Positions 1 through 8,327 of a stretch of 64,000 nucleotides of DNA are shown here, piece after piece (the first letter of the stretch is position 1; the number at the start of each line of letters is the position of its first letter). The translations under genes were made by a program, and so were the position numbers. Below the pieces are notes generated by a model, which was given only the letters and a program-made list of their open reading frames with translations, had not been told where the DNA came from and made no database searches. Source of the DNA: JBCCDY01 sp039030555 (lineage in GTDB: Bacteria > Bacteroidota > Bacteroidia > Cytophagales > Cyclobacteriaceae); NCBI GenBank assembly GCA_039030555.1, contig JBCCDY010000007.1:218450-282449 (forward strand), in the 5' to 3' direction.

Positions 1-123
1 CGACCGCTAAACCCGGTGACCAGAAAGCCAATCATGGCTTCTGAAGAAGAGATTAAAAATAACAGTCGGGCACGAAGTGCGAGGTTGAGAATCGCTGAAC
101 GAAACGAAAAGACAGAAGCTTAA
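1..123 (+). CDS. rsmH: RsmH (MraW), 16S rRNA m4C1402 methyltransferase, C-terminal end only
   Basis: The frame open from base 1 ends at TAA 121-123 and gives the last 40 residues of a protein. The stretch PLNPVTRKPIMASEEEIKNN followed by SRARSARLRIAE is the typical RsmH C-terminus (K-P-I/L-x-P-S-x-x-E-x-x-x-N-x-R-A/S-R-S-A-K-L-R). RsmH methylates C1402 of 16S rRNA using SAM and normally sits directly upstream of ftsL in the dcw cluster, as here: the next start is one base after the stop. The catalytic domain lies outside the window. Confidence 0.9.
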   Translation, partial: RPLNPVTRKPIMASEEEIKNNSRARSARLRIAERNEKTEA

Positions 124-124
124 A

Positions 125-496
125 GTGGAGAATACATATAAAATAGGGAACCAGGGAGCTAAACGGAAGGGTTTTTTCGCGATGATCGATGGTGTGCTTG
201 GTCTGGAAAAGCTTTTTCAGAATGGAGTGCCTATTCAGTTGTTTCCGAAAGTGGTTTTTATTACTGCCTTGGTGGTTTTTTACATAGGACTCACTCATCA
301 AAATGAAAATAAGATTAGAAGAGTCAATAAGCTTGAGAAACAAGTAGAGGATTTAAGGGCCGATTATACCACACTCAAAGCTGATTATATGTTTGATAGC
401 AAACAATCGGAAGTTGCGAAAAAAGTTAAGAAGATGGGGTTGAAGGAGAGCACGGAGCCTCCATTTAAAATAGAATACCAAAAAGGAGAATATTAA
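125..496 (+). CDS. ftsL: FtsL-like cell division protein
   Basis: A 123-residue bitopic membrane protein in the ftsL position between rsmH and ftsI. It has a basic cytoplasmic N-terminus, one transmembrane helix at about residues 41-57, then a predicted coiled coil (about 62-90), which is the FtsL layout. FtsL forms a complex with FtsQ and FtsB and helps activate FtsWI. Sequence similarity to proteobacterial FtsL is low, so the call rests on topology, size and position. The start is GTG one base after the rsmH stop. The stop abuts the TTG of ftsI. Confidence 0.8.
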   Translation: MENTYKIGNQGAKRKGFFAMIDGVLGLEKLFQNGVPIQLFPKVVFITALVVFYIGLTHQNENKIRRVNKLEKQVEDLRADYTTLKADYMFDSKQSEVAKKVKKMGLKESTEPPFKIEYQKGEY

Positions 497-2596
497 TTGA
501 ATATTAAAAAATCCATATTACTAAGGGTTCGGATAGCATTTCTGCTGGTATTCCTTTTTGCTGTTGCGGTAATTTTCCGAATCAGTCATATCCAATTCGT
601 GGAAGGGGATAAATGGTCGAAAATTGCTGAAGATATTGGATTGAAATTCAGGCCTGTAAAAGCCACCCGTGGGAATATTTACTCTGATAATGGTAGCCTT
701 TTGGCCACCTCTGTTCCTTTTTATCGGGTTGCATATGATCCAACGGTAGCTTCCGACGACGTATTTGAGACGGGGCTAGATTCTCTGGCTTACTTACTCT
801 CTGATTTTTATAGAGATAAAAGCTCGACTTTTTACCGGAGAAAAATTCTAGAGGCTCGTGAAACAGGGCGCCAATACCTTGTGCTGAACCGAAAAATGAT
901 CGGCTTTCAGGATAAAAAAGAGATGTCGTCCTGGCCAATTTTCAGGGAAGGGCGGATGCGTGGCGGTGTGATTTTCACGAAAGTAGAGAAGCGGTTGAGG
1001 CCTTTTTCATACCTCGGCTCCAGAACTGTCGGATATATCAATGAAGACAACTATGGAGCAGGTTTGGAGTACAGTTTTAATGAAGTGCTGGCAGGAAAAG
1101 ACGGTCAGGCATTATTTCAAAAAATGGCTGGAGGAAACTGGAAGCCTGTTTACGATGCATCTGAAGTGATGCCTGTTGAGGGGTATGATATTATTACTAC
1201 ACTGGATATCAACCTTCAGGATGTAGCAGAATCTGCTTTGCTAAAAGCTATCGCCAGGCATGATGCAAACTTTGGATGCGTCATCGTAATGGAAGTAGAA
1301 ACAGGCGAGATCAAAGCCATTTCAAACCTTAGTAAAGATAAAAAAGGAAAATACAGAGAAACCTATAATTATGCCGTTGGAAGCCAAGGCGTAAGAGAGC
1401 CCGGATCCACCTTCAAACTAGCCTCAATAATGGCACTTTTTGAAGATTCGGAACTTTCACTTAATGATTCCATTCAAACAGGTAATGGATCGTTCAAATT
1501 CTTTGATCAAACCATGCGCGATCATAAAAAAGGCGGCTATGGAAAAATATCCGTAAAGCAAGCTTTTGAGAAGTCTTCTAACATAGCCATCTCGAAACTC
1601 ATCTGGAACCAATTCGGAGATAATCCACAACGGTACATCGACTATCTTCATAATTTCGGATTAACCCGCCCTTTAGGTTTTCACATGATTGGGGAGGGGA
1701 AGCCTAAAGTCAAAGACACTACAGACCCAACCTGGAGCGGTATTACACTTCCGTGGATGTCGATCGGACATGAAGTCGAGTTGACCCCACTTCATACACT
1801 AGCCTTTTACAATGCCATAGCTAATGATGGAAAAATGATCAGGCCGATAATAGTCAAGGAGGTTTCTCATGCAGACCAATCAGTTCGAGACTATGAAACC
1901 GGGGTCATTAAAGAATCCATCTGCTCACCTGAAACCCTTATTAAGGTGAAAACTATGTTAGAAGGCGTAGTTGAAAATGGAACTGCACGAAACATCAGTG
2001 GCACACACTACAAAATTGCAGGAAAAACAGGAACTGCTCAAAAAATCATTAAAGGTCGTTACGTTCGAAAATACTATACCTCATTCGCTGGATACTTCCC
2101 TGCAGATCAGCCTAAGTATAGCTGCATCGTTGTTATAGATAATCCAAAAGGTTATCAGCAGGAAGGTAGTGATGTAGCCGCACCGGTTTTTAAAGAGATA
2201 GCGGATAAGATCTACTCGCAGGATCTGGAAATGCATGAATCCCTAACACCGGAATACCTGGTTGAAAAAGGCATATTCCCGGTCATCCGTTCAGGGAATC
2301 TTACAGATCTTGAATTGATCTGCAATGAGTTTGGAATATCTAACCATCCGGTTAAAGAAGAACTGGAGTGGGTTAAAACGGATCCAGTGAATAATTCCAT
2401 TCGGTGGAAAGAAAATAAGGCAGAAAACAACATAGTTCCGGATGTGGTCGGAATGACTTTAAGGGATGCGATTTATGTACTGGAAAATCGTGGGCTTCGT
2501 GTTCAGATAGAAGGTGAAGGGAGAGTGGTTTTTCAGTCTCAATCCCCGGGAATGAAAGTGCTTAATGGAAGTAAAATCAAAATTAAGCTGAGTTAA
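497..2596 (+). CDS. ftsI: FtsI / PBP3-type peptidoglycan D,D-transpeptidase with C-terminal PASTA domain
   Basis: A 699-residue class B penicillin-binding protein that cross-links septal peptidoglycan with FtsW. There is an N-terminal membrane anchor (about 12-32), a PBP dimerisation region, and a transpeptidase domain with S304-T-F-K307 as the acylation SxxK, an SSN motif and KTG in AGKTGTAQ. A single PASTA domain occupies about 635-699 (IVPDVVGMTLRDAI), as is usual in Bacteroidota FtsI. The start is TTG at 497 with AAAGGAG 6-12 bases upstream; no ATG fits better. The stop TAA overlaps the murE ATG by one base (TAATG), which implies translational coupling. Confidence 0.95.
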   Translation: MNIKKSILLRVRIAFLLVFLFAVAVIFRISHIQFVEGDKWSKIAEDIGLKFRPVKATRGNIYSDNGSLLATSVPFYRVAYDPTVASDDVFETGLDSLAYLLSDFYRDKSSTFYRRKILEARETGRQYLVLNRKMIGFQDKKEMSSWPIFREGRMRGGVIFTKVEKRLRPFSYLGSRTVGYINEDNYGAGLEYSFNEVLAGKDGQALFQKMAGGNWKPVYDASEVMPVEGYDIITTLDINLQDVAESALLKAIARHDANFGCVIVMEVETGEIKAISNLSKDKKGKYRETYNYAVGSQGVREPGSTFKLASIMALFEDSELSLNDSIQTGNGSFKFFDQTMRDHKKGGYGKISVKQAFEKSSNIAISKLIWNQFGDNPQRYIDYLHNFGLTRPLGFHMIGEGKPKVKDTTDPTWSGITLPWMSIGHEVELTPLHTLAFYNAIANDGKMIRPIIVKEVSHADQSVRDYETGVIKESICSPETLIKVKTMLEGVVENGTARNISGTHYKIAGKTGTAQKIIKGRYVRKYYTSFAGYFPADQPKYSCIVVIDNPKGYQQEGSDVAAPVFKEIADKIYSQDLEMHESLTPEYLVEKGIFPVIRSGNLTDLELICNEFGISNHPVKEELEWVKTDPVNNSIRWKENKAENNIVPDVVGMTLRDAIYVLENRGLRVQIEGEGRVVFQSQSPGMKVLNGSKIKIKLS

Positions 2597-4068
2597 TGAA
2601 GGTGCTCAAAGACATATTGTATAAAGTAGCACTGAATAGCACCTCTGGTGATATGAACCTGGAGGTAAGCTCTATCGCTTTCGATTCCAGAAAGGTAAGC
2701 TCGGGTTCATTGTTTGTAGCGGTAAAAGGAACTCAATCTGATGGCCACGCTTTTATACAACAAGCGATTCTCGCAGGAGCTACGTCCGTAGTATGCGAAT
2801 CGGTTCCTGATCAATTGGTGAATGGAGTTACCTATGTAGAAGTTAAGAGTAGCTCAGAGGCTCTGGGCATTGTTGCAGCTAACTTTTACGAGAACCCTTC
2901 AAAAAAAATACAGCTGATTGGAGTAACCGGAACAAATGGAAAAACCACCATTGCTACCCTCTTGTACCACTTGTTCAGGAATTTAGGGTATAACTGCGGG
3001 CTCATCTCGACAGTAGAAAATAAGATCAACGACGAAAAAATTCCTTCGACGCATACAACACCAGATCCGATAAGGCTTAACGAGCTTTTTGATGAAATGA
3101 TCAACAAGGGATGTACGCATTGTTTTATGGAAGTTAGTTCGCATGCGATCGTTCAGCATAGAATAGCAGGATTGAACTTTAAAGGGGCTATTTTTTCTAA
3201 TATCACTCATGATCATCTCGACTATCACGGCACTTTTGACAATTATATCAAAGCCAAGAAAGTATTTTTTGATGGTTTAAGCCCTTTTTCATTCGCTTTG
3301 ACGAACATAGATGATCGTCGCGGAAAGGTTATGGTGCAAAACACCAAAGCCAGTATCAAGACATACGCCATCAAGAATGTTGCAGACTATAAATTGAAGA
3401 TTTTATCCAGCTCCTTCAGCGGGCTGGAAGTGGAGTTGGATGGTGGAGTCCAAACGTGGTTTAGGCTCGTCGGGGACTTTAATGCCTACAATTTACTGGC
3501 AGTTTTTGCAACAGCTACGGAGCTAGGAGAAGATGCAAAAGAAGTATTAACACAACTATCTACCATTGAAGCCGCCCCCGGAAGGTTTGAGCAAGTGAGG
3601 ACAAACTCGGGAGTTATGGCGTTGGTCGATTACGCACACACGCCAGATGCTTTAAAAAATGTACTAGATACCATTAAACGGTTCAGGACTGGCAACGAAT
3701 CGGTAATTACAGTAGTAGGATGTGGCGGGAATCGTGATAAAGACAAACGTCCTTTAATGGCTGAGATAGCCTGTAAGCTAAGCGATAAAGTTGTGCTTAC
3801 TTCTGATAATCCAAGAGATGAAGAACCGGAGCAAATTATAAAAGACATGGAGGAAGGCGTTAGTCCTTCCAATTACCGGAAAAAACTATCAGTTACCGAC
3901 CGGAAAGAAGCCATAAAGCTGGCATGTACCCTGGCTGAAAAAAACGATATCATTCTTGTTGCTGGAAAGGGCCATGAAGACTATCAGGAAATCAAAGGAG
4001 TGAGATACCCTTTTGATGATAAAAAAGTGTTGAAAGAGATGCTGGAGCTAACACAAAATCAAGCCTGA
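2596..4068 (+). CDS. murE: UDP-MurNAc-L-Ala-D-Glu:meso-DAP ligase MurE
   Basis: Cytoplasmic Mur ligase, 490 residues, adding the third amino acid to the UDP-MurNAc peptide with ATP. The P-loop TGTNGKTT is at 111-118 and the Mur central domain has SSHAIVQHRI and NITHDHLDYH. The DNPR motif at about 404-407 is diagnostic for meso-diaminopimelate rather than lysine as substrate, so the wall is DAP-type. It overlaps ftsI by one base and is followed after one base by mraY, consistent with one dcw operon. Confidence 0.96.
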   Translation: MKVLKDILYKVALNSTSGDMNLEVSSIAFDSRKVSSGSLFVAVKGTQSDGHAFIQQAILAGATSVVCESVPDQLVNGVTYVEVKSSSEALGIVAANFYENPSKKIQLIGVTGTNGKTTIATLLYHLFRNLGYNCGLISTVENKINDEKIPSTHTTPDPIRLNELFDEMINKGCTHCFMEVSSHAIVQHRIAGLNFKGAIFSNITHDHLDYHGTFDNYIKAKKVFFDGLSPFSFALTNIDDRRGKVMVQNTKASIKTYAIKNVADYKLKILSSSFSGLEVELDGGVQTWFRLVGDFNAYNLLAVFATATELGEDAKEVLTQLSTIEAAPGRFEQVRTNSGVMALVDYAHTPDALKNVLDTIKRFRTGNESVITVVGCGGNRDKDKRPLMAEIACKLSDKVVLTSDNPRDEEPEQIIKDMEEGVSPSNYRKKLSVTDRKEAIKLACTLAEKNDIILVAGKGHEDYQEIKGVRYPFDDKKVLKEMLELTQNQA

Positions 4069-4069
4069 T

Positions 4070-5284
4070 ATGCTTTACTATTTATTCGATTATTTAGAAA
4101 GGCAGTACGAACTCTTAGGGGCTAGTGTTTTCCAATACATTTCATTCCGTGCAGGAATGTCAACTATATTTTCCCTTTTCGTGACCATCTTTTTTGGAAA
4201 GCACATCATTAAGCTACTTCAAAAAAAGCAGATGGGTGAAGAAATCAGAGATCTTGGACTTCAGGGACAATTGGAGAAAAAAGGTACTCCAACGATGGGA
4301 GGCCTGATGATCATTGCAGCCATCGCCATTCCTACTTTGCTATTTGCAAAGCTTGAAAATATATACATCATCCTGGCGCTGATCACCACCTTTTGGATGG
4401 GGATTATTGGCTTTACGGATGACTATTTAAAGATCAGAAAGAAAAATAAAGAAGGGCTTGCTGGTAAATTCAAGATCTTTGGTCAGGTTGGATTAGGACT
4501 AATTATCGGTTGTACGCTCTACTTTCACAACGACGTTGTAGTGAGGGAGTATGATTTCAAAGAGGAATCCTCAAGACAGGTCAGTATTACCGAGGTGCCG
4601 TATGAAGATGTGAAATCTACGGTGACAAATCTTCCTTTCTTCAAGGATAACGAATTCGATTACGGAAAGATCTTACCTTTTTTACCGCAAGACCTTACCT
4701 GGATCATTTATGTATTTCTGGCAATTTTTATAGTTACTGCTGTATCCAATGGAGCAAATATTACGGATGGACTAGATGGGCTGGCAGCCGGAAGTTCAGC
4801 GATTATTGGACTTACTCTTGGGATATTTTCTTACCTCTCCGGTAACGTGATATTTTCGGATTATCTGGATATTCTATACATCCCGAATTCAGGAGAATTA
4901 GTGATCTTTTGTACCGCTTTCGTTGGAGCCTGTGTAGGGTTTTTATGGTATAATTCATTTCCTGCTCAGGTTTTTATGGGTGACACCGGAAGCCTGACAC
5001 TAGGAGGAATTATTGCGGTTCTAGCTTTATCTGTCAGGAAAGAACTTCTTATCCCGGTTTTCTGTGGGATTTTTTTAGTAGAGAATTTATCGGTGATCAT
5101 TCAGGTCTCCTACTTCAAATACACTAAAAAGAAATACGGTGAAGGGCAAAGGGTTTTTCTGATGTCGCCTCTGCATCATCATTATCAAAAGAAAGGACTT
5201 TTTGAGTCTAAGATTGTAACCCGTTTTTGGGTGGTAGGAATCTTATTAGCCATTGTAAGCCTGGCAACTTTAAAACTAAGATGA
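4070..5284 (+). CDS. mraY: Phospho-MurNAc-pentapeptide transferase MraY
   Basis: Integral membrane enzyme transferring phospho-MurNAc-pentapeptide from UDP to undecaprenyl phosphate, making lipid I. It has about ten transmembrane helices, the TMGGLMI motif in the first loop, FTDDYLK, and NITDGLDGLAAG with the catalytic aspartates, plus MGDTGSLTLGG and PLHHHYQKKG. At 404 residues it is longer than proteobacterial MraY (about 360). The extra charged segment (about residues 165-205) is the insertion common in Bacteroidota. Its stop shares ATGA with the start of murD. Confidence 0.96.
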   Translation: MLYYLFDYLERQYELLGASVFQYISFRAGMSTIFSLFVTIFFGKHIIKLLQKKQMGEEIRDLGLQGQLEKKGTPTMGGLMIIAAIAIPTLLFAKLENIYIILALITTFWMGIIGFTDDYLKIRKKNKEGLAGKFKIFGQVGLGLIIGCTLYFHNDVVVREYDFKEESSRQVSITEVPYEDVKSTVTNLPFFKDNEFDYGKILPFLPQDLTWIIYVFLAIFIVTAVSNGANITDGLDGLAAGSSAIIGLTLGIFSYLSGNVIFSDYLDILYIPNSGELVIFCTAFVGACVGFLWYNSFPAQVFMGDTGSLTLGGIIAVLALSVRKELLIPVFCGIFLVENLSVIIQVSYFKYTKKKYGEGQRVFLMSPLHHHYQKKGLFESKIVTRFWVVGILLAIVSLATLKLR

Positions 5285-6645
5285 AGGGGCTAATTACGAT
5301 ATTGGGCGCAGGAGAAAGCGGTACCGGAGCTGCTTTGCTGGCAAAAGCAAAGGGTTATGGAGTCTTTGTTTCTGATTTCGGGACTATATCAGATCATTAT
5401 AAAGGTGTACTGATAGAAAACTCCATCGATTTTGAAGAGGGGAAACATTCCTTAGAAAAAATCCTTTCTTCTGAAGAGGTAGTGAAAAGTCCAGGTATAT
5501 CCGATTCTTTGCCGATTATTAAAAGCATAGAGGAGAAGGGTATTCCGGTCATAGACGAAATAGAGTTCGCGTTTCGATACTGCGATGGGAAAATTGTGGC
5601 CATTACAGGTACTAATGGTAAAACCACAACCACATTATTAACTAACCACATCATGAAATCTTGCGGACTGGATGTGGTTTATGCAGGAAATATTGGGAAC
5701 AGCTTTGCAAAGGAAATTCTGAATGATCCGAAAGAATGGTATGTGTTGGAAGTCAGCAGTTTTCAATTAGATCACATCGATCAATTCAAACCTGATATAT
5801 CAGTCTTACTTAACATTACGCCCGATCATCTGGATCGTTATGAAGGTTCAATGGAGCTTTATAGTTCTGCAAAATTCAGGATCATTAAAAATGCAGACGA
5901 ATCATCAGTCTTTATTCATTTTAATGATGACCAAATTGTAGCAGATCGGTATTCATCCTCGCCATTCAAGGGATCTGGACTTCCAATATCATTATCCAAA
6001 AAGGTATCACAGGGAGCCTATGTGAACGCTTCGGGAGAGCTGGTATTTAACATTGAAGGCAATACGCACACCCTGAATTATGATAACCTGAACAATAAAT
6101 TTCTTAGAGGAGAGCATAATAAAATAAATCTTATGGCTGCTTTACTAACTACCCTGAAAGCTGGTGCTTCATGGAGCAATGCAATCAATTCACTTGAAAG
6201 CTTCAAAAATGCTTCGCATCGACTGGAATTTATAGCTGAAATCAATGGTGTCGAATACATCAACGATTCAAAAGCGACAAACCTGGATTCATTCAGCTAT
6301 GCATTAAGTAGCTTTAATCGTCCGATTATTTGGATTGCAGGAGGCATAGATAAAGGAAATGATTACTCAAAGGTATATGCAGATGTAGTTGGGAAGGTCA
6401 AAGGCTTGATTTTGCTCGGTAAGGATAATGAAAAGCTCAGATCAAGCTTTGGAAATGTGGTATCCAATATCATTGAAACCGAAAAAATAGAAGAAGCAGT
6501 AGCCTTTGCTCAATCCATAGGTGAGCCAGGCGATGTGGTGTTGCTTTCCCCGGCTTGCGCCAGTTTCGATCTCTTCAAGAATTATGAAGATCGTGGAGAA
6601 CGATTTAAGCGATCGGTTTTAGAACTCGAAAATTCAGTACTATGA
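5281..6645 (+). CDS. murD: UDP-MurNAc-L-alanine:D-glutamate ligase MurD
   Basis: Adds D-glutamate to UDP-MurNAc-L-Ala with ATP in the cytoplasm; 454 residues, the normal MurD length. The N-terminal Rossmann fold starts ITILGAGESGTGAA, the P-loop GTNGKTTT is at 110-117, and NITPDHLDRY and NDSKATN are the Mur-ligase signatures. I chose the ATG at 5281, which overlaps the mraY stop as ATGA. An in-frame upstream start at 5227 would add 18 residues encoded inside mraY and precede the conserved fold. Confidence 0.95.
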   Translation: MKGLITILGAGESGTGAALLAKAKGYGVFVSDFGTISDHYKGVLIENSIDFEEGKHSLEKILSSEEVVKSPGISDSLPIIKSIEEKGIPVIDEIEFAFRYCDGKIVAITGTNGKTTTTLLTNHIMKSCGLDVVYAGNIGNSFAKEILNDPKEWYVLEVSSFQLDHIDQFKPDISVLLNITPDHLDRYEGSMELYSSAKFRIIKNADESSVFIHFNDDQIVADRYSSSPFKGSGLPISLSKKVSQGAYVNASGELVFNIEGNTHTLNYDNLNNKFLRGEHNKINLMAALLTTLKAGASWSNAINSLESFKNASHRLEFIAEINGVEYINDSKATNLDSFSYALSSFNRPIIWIAGGIDKGNDYSKVYADVVGKVKGLILLGKDNEKLRSSFGNVVSNIIETEKIEEAVAFAQSIGEPGDVVLLSPACASFDLFKNYEDRGERFKRSVLELENSVL

Positions 6646-7862
6646 TGGTAGCAGAGCGATATCATTTGGTTAAAGAATGGACACAGAAGAATCTTAAGGG
6701 TGACCCTGTGATCTGGTTTATTGTGTTTGCATTATCCATTCTTAGCATCATGGTGGTTTACAGCGCAACTGGAACGCTGGCCTACAAAAGAATGGGAGGA
6801 AATACAGAGCATTATCTGATGAAGCATTCTTTTTTAGTACTGCTCAGCTTTGGTGCAATGTGGTTCGCACATAAAATAGACTATAGATATTACTCCAGAT
6901 TATCCCGAGTAGCACTTTGGATATCTGTTCCATTGCTGATAATCACTTATAAATTTGGGATAAATCTGAATGAAGCAACACGTTGGATCACCATTCCGGT
7001 AATCAATCAGGCCTTTCAGCCATCGGATTTAGCAAAACTCGCACTGATTTCAAATCTGGCGGCCATGCTTTCGCGTCGTCAAAATAGTATAGACGATTTC
7101 AAAGAAGCTTTAATCCCGGTTTTGATGTGGATTGGAGTAATCTGTGGCCTCATAGCATTAACAGACGTTTCTTCTTCAGCCCTGCTTTTTGCGACTTGTA
7201 TGTTACTTATGTTCATAGGTCGCGTGCCCATGAAATATTTAGCGATGTTAGTTGCAGTTGGGGCACTCGCTGGAGTTATGGCGATGACTTTTGGTCAAAG
7301 AGGTGAAACGGTTAGTTCACGAGTTAGTAGCTTTTTCAATTCTGAAGAAGTCCCTTTTCAAGCGGAACAATCTTTTATAGCTATTGCTACCGGTGGAGTC
7401 ACAGGTAAAGGACCTGGCCAAAGCGATCAAAGGAATTTCCTTCCGCACCCCTATTCCGATTTTATCTATGCCATCATCATTGAAGAGTACGGGTTGATCG
7501 GAGGGTCGTTAGTGCTGATGTTATACCTGGCTCTGCTTTATAGAGGAATGAAAGCGGTAGCTACCTCAGAACGAGCGTTTGGAGGGCTACTATCAGCAGG
7601 ATTAACTTTTGCTTTGGTGCTTCAGGCGATGATCAATATGGGGGTTGCCGTGGGCTTAGGGCCTATAACGGGCTTGCCTTTACCATTGGTAAGTATGGGA
7701 GGTACATCTCAAGTATTCACAGGGCTAGCGATAGGAATTATTCTGAGTGTAAGCAGAGGAGAGATCGACGAATCGATGGGCAATCAGCGATCAGTAGTCA
7801 GCAATCAGTTTGCGGATTACAATAAGCGAAAATCACAACTCGAAAAAATAAATGTTGCATGA
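6642..7862 (+). CDS. ftsW: FtsW, septal SEDS peptidoglycan glycosyltransferase
   Basis: Polytopic SEDS protein of 406 residues that polymerises lipid II at the septum with FtsI. About ten transmembrane helices and the SEDS signatures (AFQPSDLAKLALI, GPGQSDQRNFLPHPYSDFI, GLPLPLVSMGGTS) are present. It overlaps murD by four bases (ATGA). The last 35 or so residues form a charged cytoplasmic tail. Codons for part of that tail (bases 7781-7808) are four perfect heptads of the form NNNTCAG, so the repeat invading this interval has written part of the FtsW C-terminus. Confidence 0.95.
   Translation: MMVAERYHLVKEWTQKNLKGDPVIWFIVFALSILSIMVVYSATGTLAYKRMGGNTEHYLMKHSFLVLLSFGAMWFAHKIDYRYYSRLSRVALWISVPLLIITYKFGINLNEATRWITIPVINQAFQPSDLAKLALISNLAAMLSRRQNSIDDFKEALIPVLMWIGVICGLIALTDVSSSALLFATCMLLMFIGRVPMKYLAMLVAVGALAGVMAMTFGQRGETVSSRVSSFFNSEEVPFQAEQSFIAIATGGVTGKGPGQSDQRNFLPHPYSDFIYAIIIEEYGLIGGSLVLMLYLALLYRGMKAVATSERAFGGLLSAGLTFALVLQAMINMGVAVGLGPITGLPLPLVSMGGTSQVFTGLAIGIILSVSRGEIDESMGNQRSVVSNQFADYNKRKSQLEKINVA
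7781..7808 (+). repeat. Four tandem heptads (NNNTCAG) inside the ftsW 3' end
   Basis: Bases 7781-7808 read CAATCAG, CGATCAG, TAGTCAG, CAATCAG: four 7-bp units with invariant TCAG and three variable bases. On the other strand they are CTGANNN heptads, so they are in inverted orientation to the two tracts that flank the next gene. They lie in frame in ftsW and encode tail residues. Confidence 0.8.
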
Positions 7863-7919
7863 TAAGCATTAAAAACAGAAAACTAAATAGTTACCAGCGA
7901 TAAGCAGTCAGAAAGCCGT

Positions 7920-7943
7920 ACTGATAGCTGAATGCTGACTACT
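7920..7943 (+). repeat. CTGANNN heptad tract upstream of the IVP gene
   Basis: CTGATAG, CTGAATG, CTGACTA, CT follow each other from 7921. The 19 bases 7920-7938 (ACTGATAGCTGAATGCTGA) recur with one change at 8299-8317 on the far side of the IVP gene, making a direct repeat around a 360-bp gene. Confidence 0.85.
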
Positions 7944-7950
7944 AATAATT

Positions 7951-8310
7951 ATGAAAGACTTTAGAAAATTGATGGTATGGGAAAAGGCACATGGTATTGC
8001 TGTGGATACCTACGCCATCACCTTAAATTTTCCAAAGGAAGAGACTTATGGATTGACCTCTCAGATGAGAAGAGCAGCCTCCTCAGTGCCAACAAATATA
8101 GCTGAAGGGTGCGGAAGAGGGAGTAATGCCGATTTTGCAAGGTTTATCCAGATAGCATTAGGATCAAGCAGTGAATTAGAATATCTCTTTATTCTAGCGA
8201 CTGATTTGAAATACTTAGGAACTGAATTAGCTAATGAGATAGAGCTTAGAATACAGGAAATAAAGAAAATGTTGACTGGGCTAATTAAAAAACTCAAGAC
8301 TGATGGCTGA
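7951..8310 (+). CDS. IVP-type four-helix-bundle protein (23S rRNA intervening sequence protein family)
   Basis: 119-residue protein with the signature of the TIGR02436 / IVP four-helix-bundle family: F-R-K-L-x-V-W-E-K-A-H near the N-terminus, then S-Q-M-R-R-A-A-S-S-V-P-T-N-I-A-E-G, F-x-R-F-I-x-I-A-x-G-S-S-x-E-L-E-Y. Members occur inside 23S rRNA intervening sequences and as dispersed single genes; the biochemical role is not established, though RNA or DNA binding has been suggested. It is no part of the usual dcw cluster, sits between ftsW and murG, and is flanked by 19-bp direct repeats of CTGANNN heptads. Its TGA stop is followed directly by the murG ATG. Confidence 0.9.
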   Translation: MKDFRKLMVWEKAHGIAVDTYAITLNFPKEETYGLTSQMRRAASSVPTNIAEGCGRGSNADFARFIQIALGSSSELEYLFILATDLKYLGTELANEIELRIQEIKKMLTGLIKKLKTDG

Positions 8311-8327
8311 ATGCTGAAAGCTGAAAA
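8299..8327 (+). repeat. CTGANNN heptad tract spanning the IVP stop and murG start
   Basis: CTGATGG, CTGAATG, CTGAAAG, CTGAAAA run from 8300 to 8327. The tract contains the IVP stop codon (8308-8310) and the murG ATG (8311-8313). It encodes the first MurG residues (MLKAEN), which precede the conserved start of that family. 18 of 19 bases match the upstream copy at 7920-7938. Confidence 0.85.

Noticed and set aside
5227..5280. Upstream in-frame start for murD adding 18 residues
   Set aside because: The added part is encoded inside mraY, has no conservation with Mur ligase N-termini, and the ATGA overlap at 5281 is the usual dcw coupling.
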